15,781 bases of DNA from Bacteroides sp. Lineage in GTDB: Bacteria > Bacteroidota > Bacteroidia > Bacteroidales > Bacteroidaceae. The DNA lies in contig JASLCG010000103.1 of assembly GCA_030151885.1 (NCBI GenBank), positions 1-15,781 on the forward strand, in the 5' to 3' direction. A program made the position numbers and the translations under genes. Below are positions 15,418 through 15,781 of the stretch, piece by piece. Positions within the stretch are counted from its first letter, which is position 1. Each line of letters starts with the position of its first letter. The notes beneath the pieces are model-generated. The model was not told the DNA's origin, did no database searches, and was given only the letters and a program-made list of their open reading frames with translations.

Positions 15418-15451
15418 CAAAACGGTCTATTCTTAAGAATAGACCGTTTTG
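15418..15451 (+). terminator. Terminator of the ABC-F gene
   Basis: A perfect 34-bp palindrome centred on TCTTAAGA, with arms containing CGGTCTATT/AATAGACCG, forms a hairpin of about 15 bp with a TTAA loop. It ends in TTTTG and a T/A-rich tail, 25 bases after the stop codon. Confidence 0.87.
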
Positions 15452-15559
15452 CATTTATATATCTTAATAAAATTAATTAAATAAGCTGCGTTTGTTATTG
15501 TTTTTATAAGGATTTGAAAAATATGAGTTAAAAAACTTCTGATTATTAAATATAAATAA

Positions 15560-15567
15560 TATGTTTG
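15560..15567 (+). promoter_or_regulatory. Predicted -7 box of the truncated downstream gene
   Basis: TATGTTTG matches TAnnTTTG exactly. The element 19 bases upstream is TTCT, a poor -33 match. Transcription would start near 15574, leaving a leader of about 70 AT-rich bases before the ATG at 15643. Confidence 0.4.
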
Positions 15568-15642
15568 TCACATAAATTAAGAAACATATTAATCCTGATA
15601 AGGAATCTAGTATTTATATTATTTAACACAAAATCTTTATTT

Positions 15643-15781
15643 ATGCTTAAACGATCAAAAGTGCTTGGCATAGTTCTCTGTGTGGGTTTACTTTATTTTG
15701 CTCCGTCTAATGTTCGAGCAGAATCCACTAGTACTTATGAAACAACACAACAAGCAAATTCAATTAAAGGAGTAGTTAGTG
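15643..15781 (+). CDS. N-terminus of an exported protein, probably SusC/RagA-type TonB-dependent receptor (partial)
   Basis: Only 46 codons lie within the window. They begin with a clear signal peptide: MLKRSK, a hydrophobic stretch VLGIVLCVGLLYFA, and a cleavage region ending V-R-A. After a short polar Ser/Thr/Gln stretch comes IKGVVS. This is how the carboxypeptidase-regulatory-like plug extension of SusC/RagA outer-membrane receptors usually begins (x-I-x-G-x-V-x-D). Those receptors import oligosaccharides or peptides with a SusD partner. Other exported proteins that begin with the same beta-sandwich domain cannot be excluded from so little sequence. A terminator and about 190 bases of AT-rich DNA separate it from the ABC-F gene, so it starts a new transcription unit. 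Confidence 0.6.
   Translation, partial: MLKRSKVLGIVLCVGLLYFAPSNVRAESTSTYETTQQANSIKGVVS

Overview
The window is a stretch of low-GC chromosome from a member of the Bacteroidota, most likely the order Bacteroidales. Three things point there. Upstream regions carry the TAnnTTTG type of -7 box used by the Bacteroidota housekeeping sigma factor and mostly lack Shine-Dalgarno sequences. The gene families are typical of the group: secreted C69 dipeptidase, M23 peptidase, S-type sulfatase, and the start of what looks like a SusC-type receptor. The protein sequences also have a Bacteroidales character. The genus cannot be fixed from the sequence alone. No tRNA, rRNA, CRISPR array, insertion sequence or phage gene was seen, and no intergenic gap exceeds 300 bases.

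Layout, left to right. (1) A lone nitronate monooxygenase/FabK-like flavoprotein (59-997). (2) A two-gene operon of secreted peptidases, M23 then C69 (1096-4419), ending in a strong terminator. (3) A 580-residue phosphoglucomutase/phosphomannomutase (4542-6284) with its own promoter and terminator. (4) A 22-bp-period tandem repeat (6383-6475), then a minus-strand cdd-nudC operon (6478-7745). (5) Divergent from cdd, a secreted glucosaminidase with two LysM domains (7867-8841), convergent across a 44-bp palindrome with a WecB-like epimerase homologue (8932-10017). (6) A secreted S-type sulfatase (10232-11680), convergent with the minus-strand grpE-dnaJ chaperone operon (11762-13571). (7) Divergent from grpE, a YbiT-type ABC-F ATPase (13779-15392), then the first 46 codons of an exported protein, probably a SusC/RagA-type TonB-dependent receptor, cut off by the window end.

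Most of this is housekeeping and envelope biology: peptidoglycan turnover (M23, glucosaminidase), peptide and sulfated-glycan use (C69, sulfatase, putative SusC), sugar-nucleotide metabolism (phosphohexomutase, WecB-like), nucleotide salvage (cdd, nudC) and protein homeostasis (grpE, dnaJ, ABC-F). No obvious new multi-gene system is present. The observations most worth following are: the WecB-like protein has lost three of the four residues known to matter for epimerisation; the ABC-F protein has one coherently degenerate ATP site; the tandem repeat between the mutase gene and nudC has an exact 22-bp period; and a 9-bp inverted repeat lies over the predicted grpE promoter.
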